The translations under genes and the position numbers were made by a program. Shown here one piece after another: positions 1-12,527 of a stretch of 64,000 nucleotides of DNA. The DNA is from Candidatus Rokuibacteriota bacterium (GTDB lineage: Bacteria; Methylomirabilota; Methylomirabilia; Rokubacteriales; CSP1-6). The first letter of the stretch is position 1, and each line of letters starts with the position of its first letter. Where the stretch lies: the NCBI GenBank assembly GCA_003221515.1, contig QHSI01000127.1, positions 22,447 to 86,446 of the forward strand, in the 5' to 3' direction. The notes below the pieces were generated by a model. It ran no database searches and had not been told where the DNA came from. It saw only the letters and a program-made list of their open reading frames with translations.

Positions 1-794
1 AGGTCGTCGATACGCAGCATGTTCGGTCCGTCAGAGAGCGGCCGGCCGTCCGCCAGCGTGCGGTCGGGATCCTCGTGCATCTCCATGAACACCGCATCCA
101 CGCCGAAGGCCACCGCGGCGCGCGCCAGGGCCGGAACGTACCGGCGCTCGCCGCCCGACCGGTCGCCGGCGCCGCCGGGCAGCTGGACCGAGTGGGTGGC
201 GTCGAAAACGATCGGGTAGCCGAGCTCCCCCATGATGGCGAGGCCGCGCATGTCGACCACGAGGTTGTTGTACCCGAAGCTCGTGCCGCGCTCGGTCAGT
301 AATATTGCCTCGTTGCCCTTCGACAGGATCTTGTCGACGACGTTCTTCATGTCGCGCGGGGCCACGAACTGACCCTTCTTCACGTTCACCGGCTTGCCGG
401 TCGCCGCGGCGGCCAAGATCAGGTCGGTCTGCCGGCAGAGGAACGCCGGGATCTGGATCACGTCGAGGACCTCGGCCGCCGGATCGACCTCGCTCACTTG
501 ATGCACGTCGGAGAGCACCGGCACCTTGAGCGTCTCGCGCACCTTGCGGAGGATGCGCAAGCCTTCGACGAGCCCCGGGCCGCGGTAGCCGTTGACCGAG
601 GACCGATTGGCCTTGTCGTAGGACGACTTGTAGATGAACGGCACCCGGCGCTCCGCCGTGATCTTCGCCAGGCGCTCGGCGGTCATGAGGGCGTGGCGCT
701 CGTCCTCGATGGCGCAGGGGCCACCGATCAGCACGAGCGGACCGCCTCCCCCGATGGTGATGGACCCGACCGTGACCGGCCGAGTGACTGTCAC
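1..794 (-). CDS. kdsA: KDO-8-phosphate synthase KdsA, 3' end cut by window edge
   Basis: KdsA condenses phosphoenolpyruvate with arabinose 5-phosphate to give KDO 8-phosphate, an early cytoplasmic step in making the LPS inner-core sugar. About 264 codons are visible. The family motif GGPCAIED lies near residues 24-31, followed by [18 protein letters not shown], the [11 protein letters not shown] strand and the metal/substrate motif [11 protein letters not shown] near residue 217. The family is about 270-285 residues long, so only the last few are missing. The GTG start (792-794) overlaps the pyrG stop as GTGA, so translation is probably coupled to pyrG. The pyrG-kdsA pairing is common in Gram-negative genomes. 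Identity is very secure. Confidence 0.95.
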   Translation of the reverse strand, partial: MTVTRPVTVGSITIGGGGPLVLIGGPCAIEDERHALMTAERLAKITAERRVPFIYKSSYDKANRSSVNGYRGPGLVEGLRILRKVRETLKVPVLSDVHQVSEVDPAAEVLDVIQIPAFLCRQTDLILAAAATGKPVNVKKGQFVAPRDMKNVVDKILSKGNEAILLTERGTSFGYNNLVVDMRGLAIMGELGYPIVFDATHSVQLPGGAGDRSGGERRYVPALARAAVAFGVDAVFMEMHEDPDRTLADGRPLSDGPNMLRIDD

Positions 795-2389
795 GTGCCG
801 TGCTCCAACGCCGCGCGCACGAACCCCGAGAAGAGCGGGTGCGGGTCCCAGGGCCGAGAGCGAAACTCCGGATGGAACTGTCCCGCCACGAAGTACGGGT
901 GCTCCGGGATCTCGATGATCTCGACCAGCTGCTTCTCGGCCCAGATGCCGGAGACGCGCAGGCCGTTCTTCTCGAGCCGCGGGAGGTAGTCGTTGTTCAC
1001 CTCGTAGCGGTGGCGGTGGCGCTCCTGGATGATTCCCTGGCCGTAGAGGCGCGAGGCGAGGCTCCCCTCGCCGAGGACGATGGGATAGTTGCCCAGCCGC
1101 ATGGTGCCGCCCTTGTCGGCGATGCTCCGCTGGTCCGGCAGGAGGTCGATGACCCGGTGGGGCGCCGCCGGATCGAACTCGGAGGAGTTCGCGCCGGTGA
1201 GCCCACACACGTTCCGTGCGTACTCGATCACCGCGCACTGCATCCCCAGGCAGATCCCGAAGTACGGCACGCGCTGCTCGCGCGCATAGCGCACCGCCTC
1301 GATCTTACCGAGGATCCCGCGGTCGCCGAAGCCCCCCGGCACCAGGATGCCGTGGATACCGCTGAACTGGGCGGCGGCGCCGTCCCGCTCGATGTGCTCG
1401 GCGTCGATCCACTGGACCTCGACGCGCGCATCGTTCGCGATGCCGCCGTGGGCGAGCGCCTCGACCAGGCTCTTGTAGGAGTCCTTCAGCTCGATGTACT
1501 TGCCGACCACCGCGATCCGCGTCTCCAGGCGCGGGGACTGGACCCGGCTCACCACGCCTTCCCAGCGCGACAGGTCGATCGGCCGGGACTCGAGGTTGAG
1601 GAGCTTCACGATGATGTCGTCGAGGCCCTCCCGATGGAACACCAGGGGGACTTCGTAGATCGTGTCGACGTCCTTGGCGGTGATGACGGCCTCTTCCTCG
1701 ACGTCGCAGAACAGGGCGATCTTCGACTTGATCCCCGGAGGCAGGTAGCGGTCCGTCCGGCAGAGCAGGATGTCGGGCTGGATACCGATCGCCCGCAGCT
1801 CCTTGACCGAGTGCTGGGTGGCCTTGGTCTTCAGCTCGGCGGCTGCGCGCATGAACGGCACGAGCGTCAGGTGCACGTAGATGACGTTGTCGCGCCCGAC
1901 GTCCTTCTTGAGCTGGCGGATCGCCTCCAGGAACGGCAGCCCTTCGATGTCGCCCACCGTGCCGCCCACCTCGACGATGACGATGTCGGTGTCGCGTCCG
2001 ACCTTCCGGATCGACGCCTTGATCTCGTCCGTGATGTGGGGGATCACCTGAACGGTGCGGCCCAGATAGTCGCCCCGGCGCTCTTTCTGGATGACGGAGT
2101 AGTAGACCTTGCCGGTGGTGACGTTGTGGTCGCGCGTCACGCGACCCGAGGTGAACCGTTCGTAGTGGCCCAGATCGAGGTCGGTCTCGCCGCCGTCGTC
2201 GGTGACGAAGACCTCGCCGTGCTGATACGGGCTCATCGTGCCCGCGTCGACGTTGATGTACGGATCCATCTTCTGCAGCGTCACCCGGAACCCACGCGCC
2301 TCCAACAGCGCCCCCATCGAGGCCGCCGCCAGCCCCTTGCCCAGGGACGAGACGACGCCGCCCGTCACGAAGATGTATTTCGGGGCCAA
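791..2389 (-). CDS. pyrG: CTP synthase
   Basis: CTP synthase aminates UTP to CTP using glutamine and ATP. The product is 532 residues (E. coli has about 545). The N-terminal synthetase domain opens with [15 protein letters not shown], the P-loop-like nucleotide site, and carries the GGTVGDIEG motif. The C-terminal class I amidotransferase domain has the oxyanion/nucleophile segment [10 protein letters not shown] with its catalytic Cys, and a His/Glu pair in GQFHPEF. I chose the TTG at 2387-2389. It sits one base after the stop of the upstream gene, 5 nt behind a strong AAAGGAGG ribosome site, and gives the standard N-terminus. A longer in-frame start (ATG ending at 2422) would add an atypical extension. 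Confidence 0.95.
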   Translation of the reverse strand: MAPKYIFVTGGVVSSLGKGLAAASMGALLEARGFRVTLQKMDPYINVDAGTMSPYQHGEVFVTDDGGETDLDLGHYERFTSGRVTRDHNVTTGKVYYSVIQKERRGDYLGRTVQVIPHITDEIKASIRKVGRDTDIVIVEVGGTVGDIEGLPFLEAIRQLKKDVGRDNVIYVHLTLVPFMRAAAELKTKATQHSVKELRAIGIQPDILLCRTDRYLPPGIKSKIALFCDVEEEAVITAKDVDTIYEVPLVFHREGLDDIIVKLLNLESRPIDLSRWEGVVSRVQSPRLETRIAVVGKYIELKDSYKSLVEALAHGGIANDARVEVQWIDAEHIERDGAAAQFSGIHGILVPGGFGDRGILGKIEAVRYAREQRVPYFGICLGMQCAVIEYARNVCGLTGANSSEFDPAAPHRVIDLLPDQRSIADKGGTMRLGNYPIVLGEGSLASRLYGQGIIQERHRHRYEVNNDYLPRLEKNGLRVSGIWAEKQLVEIIEIPEHPYFVAGQFHPEFRSRPWDPHPLFSGFVRAALEHGT

Positions 2390-2390
2390 C

Positions 2391-4037
2391 TCATCCTCCT
2401 TTCGCCAACCATTGTCTGACATGCTCCTCTTCCATCGCGCGGCTCGCGAGCATCCCGTCGAGCCGCGCGTCGCGCACCTCGGCGAGCACGCGCGCCACCG
2501 CCGGGCCGCGCGGAACGCCGAGCGCGACGACGTCATCGCCGCTGAGTGACGCGGAACGCGGCGGGAGCCCGACGAACCAGTCGAGCGTCTCGCGGATGGC
2601 CCGCGTCCCTCGCAGCCAGAGCCAGCCCAGCTCGACGGGGGCGCGGTCGCGGAGCAGGCGCGCGCGCTCACTGGGCGCGCCGGCGGCGAGGAGTCGGGAA
2701 GCGAGCGACTCGGCCGTCGACCGCGCACGCTCGAGCGTCACGAGCGGGCCCCCGGTGAGCCCGAGGCCGGCGAGCGCGGCGGCGGCGACGGCGTCGCGCT
2801 GGTCGGCGACGATCGTGAGCGCGGCGAGCTCGAGCGGATCGAGGGCGAGCGCCCGCGCGTGGGCCCACGCCAGCGCGGGAGGAAGCGCGGCTAGTCGGCG
2901 GCGGGTCGTGGCGGTGAAGCGCAGCCGGCCGTCGAGGAGACGGAAGGCGCCGACGCCGCCGAGCCGCGCGAGGATGGCGCCGGCGTGGGGCTCGGCCAGG
3001 ATGCGCTGGAGCTCGGCGGCGATCCGCTGGCCCGACAGCGCCTGGTACGGGACCAGGCGAAGCGCGAGCGCCTGGGCTCGCAGCGTGGCGCGCTCGAACG
3101 AGAGGCCGAGGCGCGCCGCGTACCGGGCGGCGCGAAAAATACGGGTCGGGTCCTCGACGAACGTGAGCGGATGGAGGCCGCGCAGCCGGCGCCGCGCGAG
3201 ATCCGCGCGGGCGCCGAGCGGATCGATCAGGCCGAACTCGCCCGACGAGAGCTCGATCGCCATGGCGTTGACGGTGAAATCGCGCCGCCGCAGATCCTGG
3301 CCGATGCCGGCCGGCATCACGCGGGGGAGCGCGCCCGGCGACTCGTAGCGCTCCGAGCGCGACGTCGCGACGTCGATCCGCCCGAACGCGGACGTGTCCA
3401 CCGACGCGGTCAGGAACCGGCGATGCTCCAGGAGCGTGCCGCCGAGCGTGCTCGCCAGCCGCCGCGCCACCGTGGGGCCGTCGCCCTCCACCACGACGTC
3501 GAGATCGCGCCCGGCGATCGGCGCGCCGCGCCAGAGGTCGCGCACGAGCCCGCCGACCAAAAAGGCGCGGCTGTCGTGCTCCTCCGCGATGCGGCCGATC
3601 GTCACGAGCAGCTCGCCTACGTCGGCCGCCAGCCCCCGGCCGACGTGGGCGGCCGCCGAGGCGTCGGGAAGCGCCACGCCGGCGAGGCGGCCGCTCACCG
3701 CGCCGCTGGGTCCCTTCGCGCCATGCACCACGACCAGCGGCGCGCCGCCGGCCAGGAGCCGCCGCACCGCCGTCTCGCCGGCGCGGTCGTCGACGGACGG
3801 CAGCGGCCGGGCGAGCGTCGTCGCCCGGAGCGTGCCGAGGCCGAGCGCGTCGGCGCGGACGAGATCGTCGCGGAGGACCCGCGCGGCGCCAGCCGTGAGC
3901 ACGCCGGCGTTCCGCCGTCGCGCGAGCGCCAGCGCGTCGCGAACGCCCGCGCCCCGCGGCAGCGTCGCGGTCGCGATGTCGGCGAGATCCGCCGCCACGA
4001 GGCTCACCTGGGGATAGACGTGCGCGCGCTTCGCCAT
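2391..4037 (-). CDS. CCA-adding/poly(A) polymerase family nucleotidyltransferase with N-terminal CBS-like region
   Basis: This is a class II tRNA nucleotidyltransferase/poly(A) polymerase homologue of 548 residues. These enzymes add or repair the 3' CCA (or only the A) of tRNA. The nucleotidyltransferase core is near residues 165-270, with [13 protein letters not shown], the two-aspartate motif [11 protein letters not shown], and the [12 protein letters not shown] and DLIDPLGA-like segments. The RNA-binding helical domain follows ([17 protein letters not shown]). The N-terminal 130 residues look like a single CBS repeat, as in the A-adding enzymes of split CCA systems, where DHH+CBS regions precede the core. 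No DHH motif is visible here. The ATG start lies 2 nt after the recombinase stop, so the genes are probably cotranscribed. Which base it adds cannot be told from sequence. Confidence 0.85.
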   Translation of the reverse strand: MAKRAHVYPQVSLVAADLADIATATLPRGAGVRDALALARRRNAGVLTAGAARVLRDDLVRADALGLGTLRATTLARPLPSVDDRAGETAVRRLLAGGAPLVVVHGAKGPSGAVSGRLAGVALPDASAAAHVGRGLAADVGELLVTIGRIAEEHDSRAFLVGGLVRDLWRGAPIAGRDLDVVVEGDGPTVARRLASTLGGTLLEHRRFLTASVDTSAFGRIDVATSRSERYESPGALPRVMPAGIGQDLRRRDFTVNAMAIELSSGEFGLIDPLGARADLARRRLRGLHPLTFVEDPTRIFRAARYAARLGLSFERATLRAQALALRLVPYQALSGQRIAAELQRILAEPHAGAILARLGGVGAFRLLDGRLRFTATTRRRLAALPPALAWAHARALALDPLELAALTIVADQRDAVAAAALAGLGLTGGPLVTLERARSTAESLASRLLAAGAPSERARLLRDRAPVELGWLWLRGTRAIRETLDWFVGLPPRSASLSGDDVVALGVPRGPAVARVLAEVRDARLDGMLASRAMEEEHVRQWLAKGG

Positions 4038-4039
4038 GC

Positions 4040-4924
4040 TCACGCGCGTGGGTGGAATCGTCGGTACATGCGCAGGAGCGTGGCCGACGGCAGGTGCGTG
4101 TAGATCTGAGTCGTCGCGATGTCGGCGTGGCCGAGCATCGTCTGGACCGAGCGGAGATCGGCGCCACCCTCGAGGAGATGGCTCGCGAACGAATGGCGGA
4201 GCACGTGCGGTGAGACGTTGCGACGAAGGCCGGCCTTCGCCGCCGCCCGTCGCACGATCGCCCAGAGCGACTGCCGCGAGAGCGGTCCACCGCGCGGGTT
4301 CACGAACAGCCGACCGCTGTCGCGCTTGCGCGTGTAGAGTGGCCGCGCCTCGCGGAGATAACGCGTGATCCACTGCGCCGCTGCGGCCCCGAGGGGCACC
4401 AGGCGCTGCTGGCGACCCTTGCCGGTGCAGATGACGTAGCCTGCGGTGAGGTTGACGTCCTCGCCGGCGAGGCCCAGGCACTCGGAGGCCCGCATGCCGG
4501 TCGCGTAGAGGAGCTCGAGCACCGTGCGATCCCGCACGCCGCGCGGCGAAGCCGGATCGGGCGCCTCGACGAGCGCCGCCGCGTCCTGCGGCGAGAGCGT
4601 GCGCGGGAGCGCCCGCGGCCGGCGCGGGACTTCCAGATGCTCGGTGGGATCGCGCCGGAGCTCACCCTCGCTGACCAGGTGCCGGAACAATCCCCTGAGC
4701 GCCGAGACACGTCGCGCCACGCTGGAGGAGCGAAGGCCGCGCGCGCGCAGACGCTCAAGGTATCCGACGAGATCGTCCGGGCTGGTCCGGCGGAGCGCGC
4801 GCCGCTGGTCGTTCAGGAACTGCGTGAAGTCGGTGAGATCGCGACGGTAGGCGGCGAGAGTATTCCGGGACGCCCCCCGCTCCGCCTGGAGAGCCCCGAG
4901 ATACTCAACCACCACATCGGTCAT
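4040..4924 (-). CDS. XerC/XerD-type tyrosine recombinase
   Basis: This is a 294-residue tyrosine recombinase, the size of XerC/XerD, which resolve chromosome dimers at dif during cell division. The N-terminal SAM-like core-binding domain spans about residues 1-90. The catalytic domain shows all active-site residues: Arg in ATGMRASE, Lys in the CTGKG beta hairpin, His and Arg in HVLRHSFASHLL, His in LGHADI and the nucleophile Tyr in QIYTHL. It heads a minus-strand run with the CCA-type transferase and pyrG. There are no phage genes or att-like repeats nearby, so a housekeeping role is more likely than a prophage integrase. XerC and XerD cannot be separated by eye, though the sequence leans to XerD. 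Confidence 0.88.
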   Translation of the reverse strand: MTDVVVEYLGALQAERGASRNTLAAYRRDLTDFTQFLNDQRRALRRTSPDDLVGYLERLRARGLRSSSVARRVSALRGLFRHLVSEGELRRDPTEHLEVPRRPRALPRTLSPQDAAALVEAPDPASPRGVRDRTVLELLYATGMRASECLGLAGEDVNLTAGYVICTGKGRQQRLVPLGAAAAQWITRYLREARPLYTRKRDSGRLFVNPRGGPLSRQSLWAIVRRAAAKAGLRRNVSPHVLRHSFASHLLEGGADLRSVQTMLGHADIATTQIYTHLPSATLLRMYRRFHPRA

Positions 4925-4981
4925 AGAGTGACCACGTCGGATAGTATCACGACGCTCATGAATCGAGAAGCCGCGGCCCGT

Positions 4982-6559
4982 TCAGGCGCCCTCGGGGACG
5001 TCGCGCCCGCGCCGTCGGATCATTTGCGCGAGCACCGTGCGCTCGGACATGCCCAGCAGCACGCTGCCGAGCCAAAAGAGCGCGGCGCCGACGGTGATCG
5101 TCGCGGCCAGCCACGCGGCGTCGAGCGCGAGCGCCGCGCGCGGCGGCCACAGCACGAGCGCCAGCCAGCAGACGCCGAGCAACGGCAGCGACGCGAGCGC
5201 GGCGCGCAGTGTCGTGCTCGCGAGCGCGCGCAGACCGAGCCGCCCGAGGCGGCGGCGGGCGACCAGGAGGAGCGCCAGCAGATTGACGTAGGCGCCGGCC
5301 GACGAGGCGCCGGCCAGGCCGGCGTGTCCCAGCGGTCCCATCAACGCGAGCGCCGCCACCACGTTGGCGCCGACCGCCACGATCCCCCAGCGCACGGCGG
5401 TCCTCGCTTCGCCCATCGCGTAGAACGCCTGCGCCGCGATGCGCGAGCCGGCGAATCCCGCGAGTCCCACGGCGTACCACGCGAGCGCGTCCGCGGTCGC
5501 CGCGGTCTCGGCGGGTCCGAATCGCCCACGCTCGAAGAGGAGGCGGACGATCGGCGTCCGGAGCGCCACCAGCCCGATCGTCGCCGGCACCGACACGTAC
5601 ACGCCGAGCCGCAGCGCGAAGTTCAGCGTGCCGGCGAGCCCGGCCCGGTCCTGGGCGGCCGCTTGCCGTGCCATCACCGGGAGCGAGGCCGAGGCGAGCG
5701 CGATGCCGAAGACGCCGAGGGGAAACTCCATGACGCGGTCGGCGTAGTAGAGATACGAGATCGAGCCCTCCGACAGGAACGACGCTAGGAGCGTGTTCAC
5801 GAACACCATCACCTGGACCGCCGCCAACCCGAAGACCGAGGGCAGGAGCAGGCGCGTGACTCGTCCGATCGCCGGATGGCCGAGCTCGGTCGATGGTTTC
5901 ACCAGGAGGTCGCAGGCCCGCAGCCCCGGAACCTGTACGAGCAATTGACCGATCCCGCCGAGGAGCACGCCGAGCGCGAGCGAGAGGATCGGTGGCTCGA
6001 GATGCCGGGCGAGCAGCGCGACGGCGGCGATCATTCCCACGTTGAGCACCGCGGGACCGATCGCGCCGGCGAAGAACCGACCCTGCGAGTTCAGCACGCC
6101 CGTGGCCATCGCCGCGAGCCCGACCAGCGGCAGGTACGGGAACATCACCTGGGTCAACATGACCGCGAGCGCCGCCTTCCCCGGGTCGGCCATGAAGCCC
6201 AGCGCGATCACCCGCAGGATCCACGGCGCGGCGACGATGCCCAGCACCGTGGTCACCGTGAGCGCGATGAGGGCCAGCCCCAGCACGGCGCGGAGCATGC
6301 GACGGAGCTCGGGTCGGGACCTCGTCGCCGCGTACTCCGTGAAGACCGGGATCATCGCGGTCGAGAGGGCGCCTTCGGCGAGGAGGCGCCGCAGGATATT
6401 GGGGATTCGGAAGGCGACGAAGAATGCGTCGGTCACGGGCCCGGCACCGAACGTCCGCGCGACGAGCATGTCGCGCGCGAACCCGAGCACGCGGCTCAGC
6501 AGCGTCGCGGCGCCTATCGAGCCCAGCGCCTGGACGACCTGCCCCTCGCTCGCGCTCAT
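4982..6559 (-). CDS. murJ: lipid II flippase MurJ (MviN family)
   Basis: MurJ flips the peptidoglycan precursor lipid II across the inner membrane. The 525-residue product has about 14 predicted membrane helices. It begins with GAATLLSRVLGFARDMLVA and TDAFFVAFRIPNILRRLLAEGALS, which are signature MviN sequences containing the essential Arg residues of the central cavity. The chosen ATG (6557-6559) gives the usual N-terminus, and a start 9 codons upstream is also open. It is divergent from rpsT, a common arrangement (rpsT-murJ) in Proteobacteria. No terminator is obvious downstream before the recombinase gene. Confidence 0.93.
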   Translation of the reverse strand: MSASEGQVVQALGSIGAATLLSRVLGFARDMLVARTFGAGPVTDAFFVAFRIPNILRRLLAEGALSTAMIPVFTEYAATRSRPELRRMLRAVLGLALIALTVTTVLGIVAAPWILRVIALGFMADPGKAALAVMLTQVMFPYLPLVGLAAMATGVLNSQGRFFAGAIGPAVLNVGMIAAVALLARHLEPPILSLALGVLLGGIGQLLVQVPGLRACDLLVKPSTELGHPAIGRVTRLLLPSVFGLAAVQVMVFVNTLLASFLSEGSISYLYYADRVMEFPLGVFGIALASASLPVMARQAAAQDRAGLAGTLNFALRLGVYVSVPATIGLVALRTPIVRLLFERGRFGPAETAATADALAWYAVGLAGFAGSRIAAQAFYAMGEARTAVRWGIVAVGANVVAALALMGPLGHAGLAGASSAGAYVNLLALLLVARRRLGRLGLRALASTTLRAALASLPLLGVCWLALVLWPPRAALALDAAWLAATITVGAALFWLGSVLLGMSERTVLAQMIRRRGRDVPEGA

Positions 6560-6699
6560 CTTGATATTCCGCGGCCGCTGCGGCATGATGCAACGCGGCG
6601 TTCGATTCGACTCGATCGAGTCCGCAGTGGGCGCCGCAGGCCGTCGCGGGGCTGGGGCCCCGCCGGCCGAGGCGCGTCTATGAACCAAGGAGCATTCAC

Positions 6700-6951
6700 G
6701 TGGCGAATACGAAGTCGGCGATGAAACGAGTGCGGCAAAACGAGCGACAGCGTCTGCGTAACCGCGCCATCCGCACGAAGGTGCGCGGCACGATCAAGGA
6801 CGCGCGCGCCGCCGAAGGCGCCGCGAGCTCCAGCGTCGTGCTGGAGGCCATTCGCGCCCTCGACAAGGCCGTCACCAAGGGCGTGATCCACCGCAACACG
6901 GCGGCGCGGAAGAAGTCGGCGCTGGCCCGCCGGCTCGTCACCGCGAAGTAG
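6700..6951 (+). CDS. rpsT: 30S ribosomal protein S20
   Basis: S20 binds 16S rRNA early in small-subunit assembly. The product is 83 residues and very basic, opening with MANTKSAMKRVRQNERQRLR and continuing with Lys/Arg-rich helices (KGVIHRNTAARKKSALARR), as in all S20 proteins. It starts with GTG, 7 nt behind an AAGGAG ribosome site at 6687-6692. A GTG or UUG start is known for rpsT in other bacteria, where it helps autoregulation. It is a lone plus-strand gene facing the ceramidase-like gene, with only 14 bp between the two stop codons. Confidence 0.96.
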   Translation: MANTKSAMKRVRQNERQRLRNRAIRTKVRGTIKDARAAEGAASSSVVLEAIRALDKAVTKGVIHRNTAARKKSALARRLVTAK

Positions 6952-6965
6952 CCCCCGCTCTTCGC

Positions 6966-8336
6966 TCACCGGTCGCCCTGGCGGTAGTCGCAGGTCGACG
7001 GCGTGCGGGTCACCGAGCGGGGGCGTCCCCGCAGCCGATAGAGCAGGTCCACGGCGGCATCCGTCAGGCATGCGCCCGCGTCCGGCCCGTACAGCGTGGC
7101 GCACGCGACGTACCCGGAGCGCAGGGCGTCGATCGGCGTCACGAAGTACCCGAGATAGTCGTTCGACAGGCCGGCGACGAACGTCGACGCGAAGAGCTCG
7201 CGCCCCTCTCGCTTGATGGTCTGTCCAAGCGCCGTCTGTAGCTCGCCCGGGATCGTGACCCAGCTGGTGTCCCCGAGCGCGACCCCGACGAGCTCGGTCT
7301 CGTCGGGCAGCGCCGACCGGAGCGGGAGCCTGACGAAGGCGGGCATCCAGCGGCCGAGGCAGCCGCGCAGCGACAGAGCCGCCGCCGGCAGCCCGACCTG
7401 TCGCTGCATCACGCGCAGCGTCGAGACGGGCGCGGGCCTGGCTCGCGCCCAGCCGGCCTCCACCGCGGCGGCCAGCAGGTCCGCGGTCTCGCGCATCGCC
7501 GCCTCGCCGTGGCGCGCGGGACTCACATCGCCGACAGCGCCGTTGACGAATAGCGCCGGGGCGCCGAGCTTCTGCTCGAGCCGCGCGGACGCCACGCCCA
7601 TCACGTCGCCCGAGAGACGCAGATTGGACGCGGGGAGCATGGTCCCGTGGATCGAGAAGTTCCACACCAGCGCGAGCGGTGCGCCGCTCGCGCTGGTGAC
7701 CTTGAGCACGACGATCTCGGAGTCGAGCGGACGGCCGAGGCGGCTCAGCGTCACTGGCGGCGCCGCGAGGCTCATCGTCGCCACGAGCGCCGGAACCCGC
7801 GCGCCGTCGGCCTGCCGGATCACGGCGGCGGCAGACTCGACGAGCGCCTCACGCACCGCTGAATCGAGACGGTCAGACGCGACCACGCTCATGAGGCCGG
7901 AATCCAGGAACGCGCCGGGCCCGGAGTGCGTGTGGGACGCCGAGACGATGAGCGTCGTGGCGGGGACGCCCGCCGCGGCCAGGCGCTCCTGAAGGGCCTG
8001 GGTGAACGCGCGGTCGATCGCGATGAGGTCGAGCGTGACCCAGGCCACTCGCGTGGTGCCGCTCTCGAGGACGAGCGCGCGCGCCGCCAGCGAGTCCTGC
8101 GCGCCCGCCGACGGCGCGAACCAGAACGCGTGGGGATGCTGGCCGAGGACGTCAGGGAACAGGAGGCGTCGCTTCGGGTTCCCGTAGCCGGCGAGCGGTG
8201 TCCCCGGTGGGATGGTCAGCGGGCTCGACGCCGCGCCAGCGGTCACGCAGTCGACGCAGCGCTCGGCGGCCGTCGCGATGTTGGCCACGCTCGCCACCGC
8301 GAGAACGACCCCGAGGAAGATCGCCCGGACGGTCAC
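6966..8336 (-). CDS. neutral/alkaline ceramidase-like exported hydrolase
   Basis: The 456-residue protein has an N-terminal signal peptide (FLGVVLAVASVANIATAAE). It then resembles the N-terminal catalytic domain of neutral/alkaline non-lysosomal ceramidases, which are zinc amidases. Supporting motifs are SASHTHSGPGAF (His ligands), WNFSIHGTMLPASN, NGAVGDVSPARHG and GLSNDYLGYFVTP. It is shorter than classical ceramidases (about 640-750 residues) and lacks their C-terminal immunoglobulin-like domain. The true substrate may therefore be another N-acyl lipid or peptide. The GTG start (8334-8336) overlaps the holA stop as GTGA. Why a lipid amidase follows a replication gene is unclear. Confidence 0.8.
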   Translation of the reverse strand: MTVRAIFLGVVLAVASVANIATAAERCVDCVTAGAASSPLTIPPGTPLAGYGNPKRRLLFPDVLGQHPHAFWFAPSAGAQDSLAARALVLESGTTRVAWVTLDLIAIDRAFTQALQERLAAAGVPATTLIVSASHTHSGPGAFLDSGLMSVVASDRLDSAVREALVESAAAVIRQADGARVPALVATMSLAAPPVTLSRLGRPLDSEIVVLKVTSASGAPLALVWNFSIHGTMLPASNLRLSGDVMGVASARLEQKLGAPALFVNGAVGDVSPARHGEAAMRETADLLAAAVEAGWARARPAPVSTLRVMQRQVGLPAAALSLRGCLGRWMPAFVRLPLRSALPDETELVGVALGDTSWVTIPGELQTALGQTIKREGRELFASTFVAGLSNDYLGYFVTPIDALRSGYVACATLYGPDAGACLTDAAVDLLYRLRGRPRSVTRTPSTCDYRQGDR

Positions 8337-9343
8337 CTCTCCGCGCACAAGTCGGCAACCAGCGCCGCCATCTCCGCCCACGGCTCGCCGCTGCTCTTGA
8401 GCCGGCACTCGGCGTCCCAGCACCGACGCAGCTTCCACGCGAGCAGTCCTTCCGAGCCGCCGCCGGCCCCGGTGATCGTCTCGATCACCGCGGGCGGCCG
8501 GCGCAGGGCGCGAGCGATCTCGTCGACGCCGCGGCCGCGGCGTCGCCACGCGACCGCCGTCCACGCCGTCCTCACGTCGCGCGTCAGGACGGAGAGCAGG
8601 AGATTCCAGTCTTCGGTGGCCAGGAGCCGGTCGAGCGTCTTCAGAGCGGCCGCGCGGTCGCGGCGCTCGACCGCGCGCGTCAGGTCGAAGATCGCGTCGA
8701 GTCGATGCTCGCCCACGACCGCGCCGACGTCCTTCACGCCGACCGCGCGGTTGTCGGGGCCGCCCGCCAGCGCCGCTTTGCGCGCCTCGCCCAGGAGCGC
8801 GGCGGTATCTTCGCCCGTGAGCTCGACGAGGAGCCGCGCTGCCTCGTCGCTGACGGTCAACCCCTCGACCGCCGCACGCTGGCGCAGCCAGCTCGTCAGC
8901 TCACGCGCGCCGCGCGCGGGCAGCTCGACGATCGCGGCGGCCGGCAGCGCGGCCAGTAGCCAGTGATCCGTTCGCCGGTCACGTGAGGCGCGCAGCGGCT
9001 CGTCGGACAGCAGCAGCAGGCAGCTCGCCGGATTCGGGCTCTTGGCGTAGGCGGCCAGCGCGTCCGCGCCTCTCGCGGTGAGCGCCTGGGCGCGCCGGAC
9101 CGCGACGAGCCGTCGACCACCGCCGAACGGCAAGGTCATGGCCGATCGGACGATCTCGTCCACCCCACGCTCGCGTCCATCGAACACCTCGCGACCCCAC
9201 GCCGCTAGCGCGGGATCGGGGAAGAACCCGCGGGTCGCGGTGGCGAGCGCGTCGTCGAGAAGCTGGCCGTCGGCGCCGTGCAGTAAGTTGAGCGCCGGCG
9301 CTTCGCCGCGCTCAGCCTGCCCGAGGAAGGTCGCGTAGTCCAT
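8333..9343 (-). CDS. holA: DNA polymerase III delta subunit HolA
   Basis: HolA (delta) opens the sliding clamp in the clamp-loader complex. The 336-residue length fits the family. The N-terminal half is AAA+-like but non-catalytic, with LNLLHGADGQLLDDAL near residue 18, VAVRRAQALT and LLLLSDEP. The middle has the family helix (EAARLLVELTGEDTAALLGEARKAAL) and the C-terminal collar region contains DLTRAVERRDRAAALKTLDRLL. It lies downstream of leuS-lptE, and lptE-holA is the standard order (lptE/rlpB-holA) in many Gram-negatives. Confidence 0.92.
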   Translation of the reverse strand: MDYATFLGQAERGEAPALNLLHGADGQLLDDALATATRGFFPDPALAAWGREVFDGRERGVDEIVRSAMTLPFGGGRRLVAVRRAQALTARGADALAAYAKSPNPASCLLLLSDEPLRASRDRRTDHWLLAALPAAAIVELPARGARELTSWLRQRAAVEGLTVSDEAARLLVELTGEDTAALLGEARKAALAGGPDNRAVGVKDVGAVVGEHRLDAIFDLTRAVERRDRAAALKTLDRLLATEDWNLLLSVLTRDVRTAWTAVAWRRRGRGVDEIARALRRPPAVIETITGAGGGSEGLLAWKLRRCWDAECRLKSSGEPWAEMAALVADLCAER

Positions 9344-9401
9344 CTACCGAGAGCTTTGAGATCGCCGCAACCGAGGGTGGCCGGCTGTAGAAGCTTGTGG
9401 C

Positions 9402-9497
9402 TCCGCTCGCCCGGTCTGGCCGATTGGTGTTGAGGGCGCCACTCGCCCGTTCGACGCTCCCTCGGCGGACATTTCTTTGAGGTCCGCTCGCCCGGTC
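9402..9497. repeat. 15-bp direct repeat in the holA-lptE gap
   Basis: TCCGCTCGCCCGGTC occurs at 9402-9416 and again at 9483-9497, 81 bp apart. A degenerate related segment (CCACTCGCCCGTTCG) lies between them. The 181-bp gap 9344-9524 has no credible gene on either strand. This may be a decayed duplication, and no function can be assigned. Confidence 0.5.
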
Positions 9498-9524
9498 AAT
9501 CTCGTCGCGGTTATTCGTCTGCCC

Positions 9525-10033
9525 TCAAAAGCGGTCGACGGCCAGGCTGACGATGGCGCGGCCGATGTCGATCGCGGCGGCGCGCACGGCCGATTCCTCA
9601 CGCGAGATCGTCTGGGACACGGCACCCAGGACCTGAAAGTCCGCTTTCTCGCGTAGCCGCTGCTGCTCGAAGAGGATCGTGTTTCGCTGGACGTCGCGGA
9701 ACCGGAGGTTCAAGGTCACGACGAGCCGATAGACACGGGCGTTGGCATGCGCGTCGAACGCGATGGACTCGAGAGAGTAACCGATCACTTCGCCCTCGAG
9801 GATGGAGTCCGCGGCCTCGGGATCGACGACGCGAAGCCGCCCGTTGGTCGAGAAGGCCTCCACCACGGCGCTCGTCAGCATGTTCTCGACGGCGGGCTCC
9901 CCGGTCCGGTTCGCGAAGACCGGCACCGCGACCGTCCGGATGTGGTCAGGGAGGTTCCCACGCAGCGAGTAGCCGCAGCCGGCCGTCGCGAGCGCGAGCA
10001 GGGCGAGACCGACCGCCCGCGGGCGGGCGGGCC

Positions 10034-10037
<4 letters not shown>
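9525..10037 (-). CDS. lptE: LPS-assembly lipoprotein LptE
   Basis: LptE is the outer-membrane lipoprotein that plugs the LptD barrel and helps insert LPS into the outer leaflet. The 170-residue product has a signal peptide ending in the lipobox LATAGC, so Cys21 would be acylated. The mature part starts GYSLRGNLPDHIRTVAVPVFANRT, the classic LptE opening (shown in part), and continues with an alpha/beta sandwich ending in AAIDIGRAIVSLAVDRF. The GTG start at 10035-10037 overlaps the leuS stop as GTGA, which gives a lipoprotein signal of normal length. leuS-lptE-holA is a conserved gene order. Confidence 0.92.
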
Positions 10038-12523
<2,486 letters not shown>

Positions 12524-12527
12524 AATT

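Noticed and set aside
4040..4924. Prophage integrase
   Set aside because: The recombinase has Xer length and sits between housekeeping genes. No phage genes, tRNA or att-like repeats are present.
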